From RGIG5612 sp045598285 (lineage in GTDB: Bacteria > Bacillota > Clostridia > Lachnospirales > Lachnospiraceae), in contig JAZLLU010000019.1 of NCBI GenBank assembly GCA_045598285.1, positions 1-61,782 on the forward strand: DNA of 61,782 nucleotides. The letters are read 5' to 3'. Both the position numbers and the translations under genes were made by a program. The notes below the pieces were generated by a model, which saw only the letters and a list, made by a program, of their open reading frames with translations, had not been told where the DNA came from and ran no database searches. Below, in pieces: positions 42,786 through 51,429 of the stretch (positions are counted from its first letter, which is position 1; each line of letters begins with the position of its first letter).

Positions 42786-43904
42786 ATGGCTAAGAAAAAA
42801 TTAAGAATAGGTATTATCGGTTGTGGTGGCATAGCAAATAATAAACATATGCCAACACTTAAAAAATTTAGTGACAAATGTGAAATGGTAGCTTTTTGTG
42901 ACATTCATGTTGAACGTGCAGAAAAAGCAGCAGCAGAATTTGGTGTTGAAGGCGCAAAAGTTTATAAAGACTACAAAAAACTTTTAGCAGATGAAACTAT
43001 TGATGTTGTTCATGTTTTGACTCCAAACGTTTCACACTGCCCTATCGTCTGTGCTGCTTTTGCAGCTGGTAAACATGTTATGTGTGAAAAACCAATGGCA
43101 CATAACACAAAAGATGCTCAGAAGATGATGGACGCATGGAAAAAGAGTGGAAAGAAATTTACGCTTGGTTATCAAAACCGTTTCCGTCCAGAAGTTATCA
43201 CACTTAGAAAGATGGTTGAAGCTGGCGAATTAGGAGAAATCTATTATGGTCAGGCACATGCTATAAGACGTCGTGCGGTTCCAACATGGGGCGTATTCCC
43301 AGACAAATCACAACAAGGTGGCGGACCACTTATTGATATCGGAACACATGCACTTGACCTTACTTTATGGATGATGAACAACTACAAACCTGTAAGTGTA
43401 ACAGGAAAAGTTTTCTATAAACTTGGAAACGATCCTAAAGCTGTTGAAGGAAATATGTTCGGTCCATGGGATCCTAAAACATACGAAGTTGAAGACTCGG
43501 CTTTCGGTATGATTAAATTTGAAAACGGAGCATGCATCAACCTTGAAGCTTCTTGGGCAATCAACATGAGAGAATCTAGAGAAGCTTCAACAACTCTTTG
43601 CGGAACAAAAGCAGGTGCAGACCTTTACTCAGGAATGAGTTATCCAGAAGACAAACTCGTAATCAATAGAGGCCATGCAGGGCTTCTTACAGACGAAGAA
43701 ATTTGCTCAGCTGGAAACGTTGCATTCTTTGAAGGAGGCTTAGGAGAAGCTCCTGAAATTTTAGAAGCAAAGCAATGGCTTGATGCAGTTCTTTATAACA
43801 AAGAACCACTCGTAAAACCTGAGCAAGCTTTCGTAGTAACTCAAATTCTTGATGCTATTTACGAATCTGACAGGAAAGGAAAAGAAATTATTCTTAACAA
43901 ATAA
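42786..43904 (+). CDS. Gfo/Idh/MocA family oxidoreductase, DgpA-like glycoside 3-dehydrogenase candidate
   Basis: 372 residues. The Rossmann part begins RIGIIGCGGIANNKHMP; the catalytic Lys is in CEKPMAHN (K102); DIGTHALDLTLWMM supplies the Asp/His pair (D184, H188). The C-terminal beta-sheet domain has the DSAFGMIKFENGACINLEASW stretch of the family. With the DUF6379 and TIM-barrel genes upstream it completes the set needed to oxidise a glycoside at C3 with NAD(P)+ and then release the aglycone. It is closest to the gene at 51430 (shared IRRR-VP-WG and DIGTH/DLGVH stretches). GGAAGGAG precedes the ATG. Confidence 0.88.
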   Translation: MAKKKLRIGIIGCGGIANNKHMPTLKKFSDKCEMVAFCDIHVERAEKAAAEFGVEGAKVYKDYKKLLADETIDVVHVLTPNVSHCPIVCAAFAAGKHVMCEKPMAHNTKDAQKMMDAWKKSGKKFTLGYQNRFRPEVITLRKMVEAGELGEIYYGQAHAIRRRAVPTWGVFPDKSQQGGGPLIDIGTHALDLTLWMMNNYKPVSVTGKVFYKLGNDPKAVEGNMFGPWDPKTYEVEDSAFGMIKFENGACINLEASWAINMRESREASTTLCGTKAGADLYSGMSYPEDKLVINRGHAGLLTDEEICSAGNVAFFEGGLGEAPEILEAKQWLDAVLYNKEPLVKPEQAFVVTQILDAIYESDRKGKEIILNK

Positions 43905-43967
43905 TTGACAGCTGATTTTTATTAAATAATTGACAGCAAGTAATTTTTTGATATATCACACTAATAA

Positions 43968-44012
43968 GCAAATCCCCGATAGTCTCTGCCGAGCTTCGGG
44001 GATTTTGCTTTA
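43968..44012 (+). terminator. Terminator of the regulator-deglycosidase operon
   Basis: GCAAATCCCCGA (43968-43979) pairs with TCGGGGATTTTGC (43996-44008) around a 16-nt loop and is followed by a short T-run. It lies 64 bp after the dehydrogenase stop. Confidence 0.75.
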
Positions 44013-44020
44013 AAAATACT

Positions 44021-44088
44021 CAAATCGGAGAGGAAGTCCCTCTTTTGCAAAAAAATTTTGATTTTTAAGGGACTTCCTCTCCGATTTG
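44021..44088. repeat. Perfect 21-bp inverted repeat with 26-bp loop
   Basis: 44021-44041 and 44068-44088 are exact inverted copies (CAAATCGG...TCCCT). They lie between convergent operons, 3 bp from the nagA stop. It may end the nagA transcript, but the stem is far longer than needed and no long T-run follows. Confidence 0.9.
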
Positions 44089-44090
44089 CC

Positions 44091-45212
44091 CTAAATTTTC
44101 TTTCCTGCTATATACACAGCTTCAATGTTTAAGTCGTCGTCGCAGACAATAAAGTCTGCTGCTTTTCCTTCCTCAATCGAACCAACTTTATCAGCGCATC
44201 CCAATTGCGTTGCTGGATTTAATGTACATGACTTAATTGCTTCGCCTTCGTCTATTCCAAAGCTAATAGCGTTCTTCATCATTTGATATAGATTAGTAAC
44301 GCTACCGGCGAGTGTACCATCATCAAGTGTTGCTTTAAGTCCTTTAAGTGTTACATTAAGCCCGCCCATGTCATAAGTTCCATCACTTAAACCGCAACAT
44401 GAAAGAGAGTCTGAAATAATAACTACTCTTCCTTCAAAAAGTTTGAACACAGCCCTTATAACCGCTGGATTAATATGCACGCCATCGCAAATAAGTTCAA
44501 CAAATACTTCCTTCGTGTCATGTGCCGCAAGCACTGGGCCTGGATTTCTATGATGAATTCCTACCATACCATTAAACAAATGAGTCATATGCGAAGCGCC
44601 ATTTTCAAAAGCTTTTATTGTTAAATCGTAATCCGCTTCTGTATGTGCAATGCTGACTGTGCAAACCTTAGAAGCTTCGCTTATAAAATCTAGAGCATCT
44701 TCCGTCTCTGGAGCAACGCAAACTATTTTTATTAAACCTTCACATGAATCATTAAGTTTCCTAAAAACATTAATATCAGGTTTTGCTAAATAAGCCGGAT
44801 TTTGCGCTCCCCTTTTATTGTATGAAAAGAACGGGCCTTCCATATTTATACCTAAAACTCTAGCTTCATTTTCTTCTCTATTTTTATTTATATATAACGC
44901 ATTCTTATATGCTATTTCCAGGTCCTCAAAAGGCGCGGTCATATTAGTTGCTGCAAAAGAAGTAATTCCATTAGATGCCAAATATTTAGCCATCGTCTTA
45001 AGGCCATCTAAGTTGCAAGTAGAAAAATCATATCCGCTGTTTCCATGACCATGTATATCAATAAGCCCAGGAATAACTTTTTTTCCTTTTAAGTCTACGC
45101 CGTCCCCTATGCATGAACACACTTTAGTAAATTTTCCATCTTCAATAGAAAATCCTCCTTCAATATATCCCAACGTTTTTACATCAAATATTTTTCCGTT
45201 ATAAAAATTCAT
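44091..45212 (-). CDS. nagA: N-acetylglucosamine-6-phosphate deacetylase
   Basis: 373 residues of the amidohydrolase superfamily: GLIDIHGHGNSGYDFS (metal His pair), GINMEGPFFSYNKRG (Glu ligand), SIAHTEADYDLT, THLFNGMVGIHHRNPG, and ISDSLSCCGLSDG with the catalytic Asp. It removes acetate from GlcNAc-6-P in the cytoplasm. No nagB is next to it; instead an MFS carrier lies 3 bp upstream, so import of an amino sugar or related compound is likely coupled to this enzyme. The family is clear; a substrate other than GlcNAc-6-P is possible. Confidence 0.88.
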   Translation of the reverse strand: MNFYNGKIFDVKTLGYIEGGFSIEDGKFTKVCSCIGDGVDLKGKKVIPGLIDIHGHGNSGYDFSTCNLDGLKTMAKYLASNGITSFAATNMTAPFEDLEIAYKNALYINKNREENEARVLGINMEGPFFSYNKRGAQNPAYLAKPDINVFRKLNDSCEGLIKIVCVAPETEDALDFISEASKVCTVSIAHTEADYDLTIKAFENGASHMTHLFNGMVGIHHRNPGPVLAAHDTKEVFVELICDGVHINPAVIRAVFKLFEGRVVIISDSLSCCGLSDGTYDMGGLNVTLKGLKATLDDGTLAGSVTNLYQMMKNAISFGIDEGEAIKSCTLNPATQLGCADKVGSIEEGKAADFIVCDDDLNIEAVYIAGKKI

Positions 45213-45215
45213 CTT

Positions 45216-46403
45216 TTAAGCTTCCTTAGCTTCTTTCTTTTTAATTGTCATAAATACGAAACATGCTACTATACCAATTACTGTTGCAATAACTGTCATA
45301 ACCATTCCAAAGTTCATGTCTGTTACAGCTTTAACTGCGCCAATAATTATCGGAATAAGTACTCTTCCTACATTCATTGCAAGTGAATTTATTGAAGTTG
45401 TAAGTGTTGTTGCTTCTTTATAGTCTTCTGCTGCAACCATAAAAGTAACGGGGCAAAAATGTCCACTAACTAATCCGCAAAGAGAAACCATAATACTCAT
45501 TACAATTGGGCTTCCTGAAAAAATACCTATCAATAAAAAGATTGCAAACAAAACACTTCCATACAATAAAAGTTTAATTCCTTTTATTTTTATTTTAGGC
45601 ATCAAGAACCTATTAATGGTTGCAAATATCCAATAAAGGGTTATACAAATCGCGCCTAAAGACTCCATATCGTATTGCACTGCCATATATCTAGCAATCC
45701 ATGAAGTGACACCCATCTGGGCCATAGCAAGAGTTATACTAATTACAAGCATAATAATATTTTTCTTATTTTTGAGATAATACCCTATATCTTTTAATTT
45801 GAGTTTTTTCTCTTGAGACTCAACTATTCCACCAGCTTTATCCATTTTTCTCTTAAAGAAGAAATAGAACACCATTGCAATTATCATAAGAATTGCAACG
45901 ATATAATAAGCACTTCTCCATATTGTAAATGTAAGAAGACCTGTAACAACTAGTGGCATAATTAAACTGCCAAGTCCATAAAATCCGTGGAATAAGCCCA
46001 TAGGCTTTGAACTATCTTCTGGATACATATCTATAATTATTGCATTTGAAAAAGTATCGATTCCACCTGCAGCTAATCCCATAATACATGTAAAGATTGC
46101 AAACATAATCCATGACTGAGATATGCCCATAAAGAAAACGCAAATAGCAAGAACGATGCCCGAAATAAAGATCATTGTCATCTTTCTTATTCTGCCTTGC
46201 AGCGCAGGAAAGACTATAACTGCTACCATCATTCCAAAGCTAAGAAGTGATGGAGCCAAACCTTCTGCGGCGCCCGTTAAATTAAATTCTTCAACTATCT
46301 CATTAAGCAGACCGCTGATTAGTACATAAGAACAAGCATAAATTGTGCCGGTGATGATAATAAGAGTGGTTAATTTTTTTATTAAACTTTTTTTATTATC
46401 CAT
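45216..46403 (-). CDS. MFS transporter
   Basis: 395 residues, about 12 membrane segments in two bundles joined by a basic central loop (KRKMDKAGG, EKKLKLKD). It resembles the FucP/NarK-like carriers: LNEIVEEFNLTGAAEGLAPSLLS near the first segment and MGLFHGFYGLGSLIMPLVV in the fifth. The stop is 3 bp from the nagA start, so the two act together; an amino sugar, its acetylated form or a glycopeptide fragment is the best guess. A terminator separates it from the ABC importer upstream. Confidence 0.85.
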   Translation of the reverse strand: MDNKKSLIKKLTTLIIITGTIYACSYVLISGLLNEIVEEFNLTGAAEGLAPSLLSFGMMVAVIVFPALQGRIRKMTMIFISGIVLAICVFFMGISQSWIMFAIFTCIMGLAAGGIDTFSNAIIIDMYPEDSSKPMGLFHGFYGLGSLIMPLVVTGLLTFTIWRSAYYIVAILMIIAMVFYFFFKRKMDKAGGIVESQEKKLKLKDIGYYLKNKKNIIMLVISITLAMAQMGVTSWIARYMAVQYDMESLGAICITLYWIFATINRFLMPKIKIKGIKLLLYGSVLFAIFLLIGIFSGSPIVMSIMVSLCGLVSGHFCPVTFMVAAEDYKEATTLTTSINSLAMNVGRVLIPIIIGAVKAVTDMNFGMVMTVIATVIGIVACFVFMTIKKKEAKEA

Positions 46404-46425
46404 CTTTATATCCTTTTAACTAAAC

Positions 46426-46452
46426 AAGGCCGACCAGTAATTGGCCGGCCTT
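46426..46452 (-). terminator. Terminator of the second CUT2 operon
   Basis: AAGGCCGACCA (46426-46436) pairs with TTGGCCGGCCTT (46441-46452) with one mismatch. On the minus strand TTGTTTAG follows, a weak U-tract. The likely MFS-nagA promoter region follows. Confidence 0.7.
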
Positions 46453-46472
46453 AGATATTTGAATTTTTATTA

Positions 46473-47474
46473 TTACTGTCTTACTGATTTTCCTCTGTTG
46501 TATAAAAGAAGAAGTAAAACCAGAATTACACCATTACATACATTTCTTAATGGATCCGGAAGTCCAAGCGCTGTCAAAAGGTTAGATAAAAGAACCATAA
46601 CCAACGAACCTGCAATACTTCCTGCATATGAACCTGCACCACCAGCAAATGTTGTACCACCTATAATTGTTGCAATAAGTGATTGATAAGCATAATCATC
46701 AAATAATTGGCAACGAGCTATATTCAAATAAGCGGCACCAAGCATACCTGCAAATGCAGCAAGAACTCCTGAAAATACATATGAAAGAATTCTAATTTTA
46801 TCTACTTTAACACCTGTTAATTTAGCTGCTGTTGGATTGTTTCCTACTAAGTATAATTGTTTACCAAAACGAGATTTATTAAGTAAGAAAAATACTAATG
46901 GCCAAATTATTATTGCGTACATAGCAATAGCCGGCATAAATCCTAATACCTTTGTTGAAACTGTTGCCCTAAAGGCTGGAGAAGGTGCGCCAGTCATAAT
47001 ACCATTAGAGAAAATAAACTGGCATCTTGTAACAATATTAGCTAGTGCCATTGTAACAATCATAGCTGGAAGCCCAATCTTAATTGAACAATATCCATTT
47101 AAGAATCCTACGCCCGCGCCAATTGCTATTGCGATTAAGAAAACAGGAAGAAAATGTCCATTTTCTCCTTTCATTCCAAACGATGTTAGAATTGCCGTTG
47201 CGCTCATAACAGCTCCAATACCAAAGTCCATACCTCCACCTATAAGAACAAGCGTCTGTCCAGCGGCAGGTAAGCTTAAAAGTATGGTCATGAGAATAAT
47301 ATTTCCAACAGCTACAATGCTTAAGCCCTTTGGATTAATAATTATAGTAGCTATAAACAATATTGCAGCAATAACTAAAGCCATTAACGCAGTATGTGTT
47401 TGAACGAACAAATTAACTCTGGAGAAAAAATCTTTATTTGCTTTTATTTCAAAATTTGTACTTTTATTGGACAT
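46473..47474 (-). CDS. Second CUT2 sugar ABC transporter, permease B
   Basis: 333 residues, about nine membrane segments, with GGGMDFGIGAVMSAT, GFLNGYCSIKIGL, QLYLVGNNPTAAKLTGV and TIIGGTTFAGGAGSYAGS as in RbsC/YtfT-like permeases. The start overlaps the preceding permease gene by 11 bp. Two different permeases in one system point to a heterodimer, as in YtfT-YjfF galactofuranose importers. Confidence 0.9.
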   Translation of the reverse strand: MSNKSTNFEIKANKDFFSRVNLFVQTHTALMALVIAAILFIATIIINPKGLSIVAVGNIILMTILLSLPAAGQTLVLIGGGMDFGIGAVMSATAILTSFGMKGENGHFLPVFLIAIAIGAGVGFLNGYCSIKIGLPAMIVTMALANIVTRCQFIFSNGIMTGAPSPAFRATVSTKVLGFMPAIAMYAIIIWPLVFFLLNKSRFGKQLYLVGNNPTAAKLTGVKVDKIRILSYVFSGVLAAFAGMLGAAYLNIARCQLFDDYAYQSLIATIIGGTTFAGGAGSYAGSIAGSLVMVLLSNLLTALGLPDPLRNVCNGVILVLLLLLYNRGKSVRQ

Positions 47475-48552
47475 TTTTCTCTCCTCTCTTGAACTGTGAT
47501 TTCAGTCCTTGTTGTAAAGTTTTTCTTTGCTCTCTAGCTGTTAACATAGTCATAAGTAATCCACCAAATATGATGATGTCTGATACGAAGTTTTGCCAGT
47601 ATGATGATACTGCAAAACCATTAAACAGTTTTGATAACAATGTGAAGAAATAATAAACGGTATTGTTAATTAAAACTAAGAATCCACCACCAAATAAACC
47701 ACAGGAGATAGAGCCCCAGCCTCCCCAGCCCATACCACCGATGATAGCGCCAGAAAGTGATTTAATACCAAATTCATTTCCTTGAAGAGGGTTACCCGAA
47801 GCAGACATAAGAGTTAAGCAAATACCTGCAATTCCTACAAAGAATCCCTTAATTAAGAATGCCTTCATTTGTGTACCAACAGGGCTAATTCCTGCTGCGA
47901 AAGCATTTCTTTGGTTTGTACCAACTGCATAAACGTCTTTTCCAAAAGATCTTCTAGCAAAGAATCTCCAAATCAATAGCACTGCAACGAGTACTAAAGC
48001 TGCAACTGGAATAATACCAAAAATACTAGACTGATAAGGCATAACATATTCAAAAGGAACATTTCCTTGTGCTCTTGGCATAATTATTACGTTTAAGCCT
48101 AAAACTGCGAAGTTTAGCGCATACGTAGCTAAAAGTGATGGCAATCTAAATACCGCACAGCAAACACCCGCTATTGCAGATATTGCAATTGCAGCCGCCA
48201 TAGCTACTATCCAGCCAACCCAAACTGGGCATCCTGTTTCTTGAGGAAGCATAATACAAATAACATTAACAAGTGTCATTTGTACACCTATAGAAATGTC
48301 CATTTGACCAACCAACAACAAAATTGCTTGGCCTAATGTAACCATAATAAATGGCATATTAGAAACGAAAAGCGAATTAATACATGATGGGTTGAAAAAT
48401 GCTAACATATTATCTATAGAAAAACCCCAAGATAAACATTGTGACCAACCTTGAATAATAATATTTAATACAAGTACAACAAGGAATAAAACAAATCCTG
48501 TAAAAGCAGGCGTTCTGCGAAAATGTCTGAAAGAATTAATTACTTTTGTCAT
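47464..48552 (-). CDS. Second CUT2 sugar ABC transporter, permease A
   Basis: 362 residues, membrane protein. QMDISIGVQMTLVNVI, CCAVFRLPSLLATYALNF, SFGKDVYAVGTNQRNAFAAGI and SGAIIGGMGWGGWGSI are permease marks. The start overlaps the ATPase gene by 4 bp (ATGA type). It is more diverged from RbsC than permease B, with a longer N-terminus and an extra Trp/Gly-rich loop (IIGGMGWGGWGS). Confidence 0.9.
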   Translation of the reverse strand: MTKVINSFRHFRRTPAFTGFVLFLVVLVLNIIIQGWSQCLSWGFSIDNMLAFFNPSCINSLFVSNMPFIMVTLGQAILLLVGQMDISIGVQMTLVNVICIMLPQETGCPVWVGWIVAMAAAIAISAIAGVCCAVFRLPSLLATYALNFAVLGLNVIIMPRAQGNVPFEYVMPYQSSIFGIIPVAALVLVAVLLIWRFFARRSFGKDVYAVGTNQRNAFAAGISPVGTQMKAFLIKGFFVGIAGICLTLMSASGNPLQGNEFGIKSLSGAIIGGMGWGGWGSISCGLFGGGFLVLINNTVYYFFTLLSKLFNGFAVSSYWQNFVSDIIIFGGLLMTMLTAREQRKTLQQGLKSQFKRGEKNVQ

Positions 48553-50069
48553 TTTACTTCTTCCTCCTTTTCGTCATTTTTTATTCCCATCATTGCTGAT
48601 ACAAGACGAGCTTCTGTCTTATCTGCTCCTGCTAACATAGCTGATACTTTTCCTTCGTAAAATACATAAATTCTCTCGGAAATATTCATAAGCTCCTCTG
48701 TATCACTCGCTGAAATGATAACAGTCATTCCGTTAGCTGCACATTCTCTTATAATATCATGGATTTCCTGACGAGAGTGAATATCTACACCTTTAGTAGG
48801 GTCATCAAGTAAAAGTAAATTCGGTTTAAGTGCAATCCAACGAGCAACAACAAGTTTTTGTTGATTACCACCGGACAAAGAGCTAGCTGGATCTTTAAGT
48901 TTTCCAATTTTAATATTATATTTATCTACAGCATCTTGTGAAAAATTTTGAACTTCTTTACTAGTTAAATACTTAAATAATCTTCCCGTTGCAGAGTTTC
49001 CAGCAAAAATATTTTCACTAATTGTTCTAATTGGGAAAAGAGCTTCAACTCTTTTTTCTCCAGAAATAAAACCAATACCCGCTTTTACGCCATCAGCAGG
49101 AAGCTTAAACTTAGTTTTCTTTCCCAAAAAAGTAATAGTTCCTTGCTGTGGTTTAACAGCACCTAAGATAGCTCTAATCACTTCTGATTGTCCTTGGCCT
49201 TCTAGTCCGCCAATACCAACAATCTCTCCTTTATATGCTTTAAGGGAAATATCTTGTACTTTAGGTTTAATCTCTATATTTTGAATATCAAGAATAACTT
49301 CTCTTTCTTCCCCAGAAGTTTCATTATCATTTTCATTCTGATTAGAATGAACTGGTCTAGAGCCTGTCATATAATAAACGATATCATCAAGAGTGAAATC
49401 TTTAACATCTCCAGATATAATCGTTTCACTACTTCTCATTATGTTGATTTTGTCACAAACTTGAAAGATTTCATTCATTCTGTGAGTTACATATATCATT
49501 GCAACTCCTTCAGCCTTAAGTTCTTTCATAACACTAAATAGAGTTTCAATTTCATCATAATGCAAAGAAGCCGTAACCTCATCTAAAAGCAAAATCTTTG
49601 GTTTCTTATATATTGCTTTAGCAACCTCAAGCATGCTTTGAGTTGAAGGCATTAAAGTTTGTACATAATCATCTGGATCACAATCAATATGAAAGCGCTC
49701 TAGAAGTTTAAGTACTTCTTCTCTTTCCTTCTTTTCATCAACAAATCCAGCCTTAGTCTTTATTTCACGTCCTAAAAAAATATTATCTTGTACTGACATA
49801 GTTGGTATAAGACTAAGATCTTGGAAAGCAGTTGCTATATTATATTTAGCCGAATCAACACCAGAATTTATAGTGATTTTTTCTCCATTTAATAAAATTT
49901 CACCACTATTAGGTGCAAGTATTCCGGCTAGAATTTTTATCATTGTAGATTTTCCCGAACCATTTGAGCCAGCAAGGGCAAGAATCTCCCCTTCTCCAAC
50001 TGTAAGGGATGCATCATGTAACGCAACAACGGCACCAAACCTTTTGTTGATAGCACGCATCTCTAACAA
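48549..50069 (-). CDS. Second CUT2 sugar ABC transporter, tandem ATP-binding protein
   Basis: 506 residues, two ABC domains. The first has Walker A GSNGSGKST, signature STQSMLEVAKA and Walker B PKILLLDEVTASL, with Val in place of the usual Pro after DE. The second has GLEGQGQSEVI, signature LSGGNQQKLVVARWI and LLLLDDPTKGVD. The start is a TTG at 50069 that gives LLEMRAINKRFG: GGAGG lies eight bases before it, whereas the next ATG is 17 bases away. A stem-loop precedes it after the binding-protein gene. Confidence 0.9.
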   Translation of the reverse strand: MLEMRAINKRFGAVVALHDASLTVGEGEILALAGSNGSGKSTMIKILAGILAPNSGEILLNGEKITINSGVDSAKYNIATAFQDLSLIPTMSVQDNIFLGREIKTKAGFVDEKKEREEVLKLLERFHIDCDPDDYVQTLMPSTQSMLEVAKAIYKKPKILLLDEVTASLHYDEIETLFSVMKELKAEGVAMIYVTHRMNEIFQVCDKINIMRSSETIISGDVKDFTLDDIVYYMTGSRPVHSNQNENDNETSGEEREVILDIQNIEIKPKVQDISLKAYKGEIVGIGGLEGQGQSEVIRAILGAVKPQQGTITFLGKKTKFKLPADGVKAGIGFISGEKRVEALFPIRTISENIFAGNSATGRLFKYLTSKEVQNFSQDAVDKYNIKIGKLKDPASSLSGGNQQKLVVARWIALKPNLLLLDDPTKGVDIHSRQEIHDIIRECAANGMTVIISASDTEELMNISERIYVFYEGKVSAMLAGADKTEARLVSAMMGIKNDEKEEEVK

Positions 50070-50173
50070 TATTACCACCTCCAAAACACTACTGCTTTAT
50101 CTAATCATTTGATTATTTCAAATGTTATTATCAAAATTCAAGTTAAAAAATATCATCCTCATTTAGAGTAATA

Positions 50174-50200
50174 ACGGCCGGCAGCAAAACTGCCGACCGT
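50174..50200 (-). terminator. Intercistronic stem-loop, probable partial terminator after the binding-protein gene
   Basis: ACGGCCGGCAG (50174-50184) pairs with CTGCCGACCGT (50190-50200), one wobble, loop 5 nt. On the minus strand TATTACT follows, not a full U-tract. It lies in the 163-bp gap between the binding protein and the ATPase, which otherwise holds only AT-rich sequence and the ribosome site, so it may keep the binding protein in excess. Confidence 0.65.
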
Positions 50201-50232
50201 TTTTATTAACCCATATTATTATGGTCTAATTC

Positions 50233-51339
50233 TTATTTGAAGTAATTTGCTTTTACTTCGTCAAATGTAAGCCAGAATGTGATTGAATCGCCAGGCTCGA
50301 AGCTGTTAGCGTATTCTTCAATTGATTTTCCTTCAACTTGTGTTCCAGCTAAAACATCTTTGTCTGTGTAGCAAACTCTTGATTGAATCCATACTTGGTG
50401 TGTAGCTTCTTGACCTGCAGCATAGATATCATCTCTAAGTGTATTGCCAACATACATGTTAAGTGCAAAGTTAAGTGCTGTAGCACCAACTCCTGGAGGG
50501 TTTGAAAGTACGATGTAAGGACAAACTACTCCGTTTTTGTTGATTTCAAGCATCTTCTGCATGAAAGCACCTGTATCACCAAATCCTACAAATTTAGGAT
50601 AAGCAACACCAGCATTTTCAAATGCTTCAAGAGCATTTTCAGCACATTGTGATACTAAAAGTCCGTCAAAAGCTGTACCTTTGTTAAGGATTTCAGCCAT
50701 CTTTTGTGTTGATAAAGCAACGTCCCAGTTATGGTTAGCTGTTTCAACGATTTCAAGACCTTTTTCTTCGCAAGCTTTTTCAAATCCGCGTTGACGGTCT
50801 GTGTTAGCTTGGTTACCTTCTGCTGCTGCAATCATAACAACCTTTGAGCCTTTTCCAAGAACTTCACCAGCGTATGTACCTGTCTTGTATCCAAGGTATT
50901 CTTGGTCAGTTACAACGTTAAGTACGTTAACAGCTGTTGATGTGTAAGCACAGTCAGCATTGATGTAAACGATACCTCTGTCTTGAGCTTTCTTAATAAG
51001 AGTATCAAGACCTGATGGTGCAACTGGGTTTGTAACGATAATGTCAAAACCTTCGTTGATTGAGTTTTCAAGCATCTGAGCTTCAGCTGTTGCATCTTTG
51101 TTAGCTACGAATGAGTTATACTCAACTTTGTAACCTGATGCTGCTTCAGCTGCTGCACAAGCTTCTTGAAGGTCAGCTTCGTAACGAATACGATATGGGT
51201 TCTGACCAATCTCAGCGTTGTGAGAAGCGAACTTCAATGTACTGCCTGGTTCTTTATGTTCTATCTTTTTTGTGCCACCACAAGCTGCAAGAGCAACTAC
51301 CATAGCGGCAGTAAGAAGAACAACAAATAATTTTTTCAT
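50233..51339 (-). CDS. Second CUT2 sugar ABC transporter, substrate-binding lipoprotein
   Basis: 368 residues. Signal KKLFVVLLTAAMVVALAAC with lipobox LAAC. The mature protein is a type I periplasmic-binding fold with a Asn/Ala-rich first strand (LKFASHNAEIGQNPYRIRY), NSINEGFDIIVTNPVAPS, GKGSKVVMIAAAEGNQAN and VSQCAENALEAFENAG. A sugar or small glycoside ligand is expected. The first gene of the importer; GGAGG lies 5 bp from the ATG and a promoter with an inverted repeat is directly upstream. Confidence 0.9.
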   Translation of the reverse strand: MKKLFVVLLTAAMVVALAACGGTKKIEHKEPGSTLKFASHNAEIGQNPYRIRYEADLQEACAAAEAASGYKVEYNSFVANKDATAEAQMLENSINEGFDIIVTNPVAPSGLDTLIKKAQDRGIVYINADCAYTSTAVNVLNVVTDQEYLGYKTGTYAGEVLGKGSKVVMIAAAEGNQANTDRQRGFEKACEEKGLEIVETANHNWDVALSTQKMAEILNKGTAFDGLLVSQCAENALEAFENAGVAYPKFVGFGDTGAFMQKMLEINKNGVVCPYIVLSNPPGVGATALNFALNMYVGNTLRDDIYAAGQEATHQVWIQSRVCYTDKDVLAGTQVEGKSIEEYANSFEPGDSITFWLTFDEVKANYFK

Positions 51340-51387
51340 AGAGACCTCCTATAATTTTACTGGGGACTACCCCATATTTACACATAT

Positions 51388-51422
51388 ATTTTAACATTGT
51401 ACCTTACCTAATACAATGTCAA
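51388..51422 (-). promoter_or_regulatory. Promoter with an embedded operator-like inverted repeat, second CUT2 operon
   Basis: On the minus strand TTGTAT (51416-51411) and TAAAAT (51393-51388) are 17 bp apart; a TTGACA (51422-51417) overlaps upstream. ACATTGTA (51394-51401) and TACAATGT (51412-51419) are perfect inverted 8-bp arms with a 10-bp spacer, placed across the -35/-10 interval, as expected for a repressor site. Confidence 0.6.
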
Positions 51423-51429
51423 AAATGTA

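Noticed and set aside
44021..44088. Transposon ends or an integron attachment site
   Set aside because: No target duplication, no transposase or integrase, and no coding content between the arms.
46837..47403. 188-codon plus-strand frame opposite a CUT2 permease
   Set aside because: It is a shadow of the permease codons: repetitive hydrophobic composition, no ribosome site, no recognised family.
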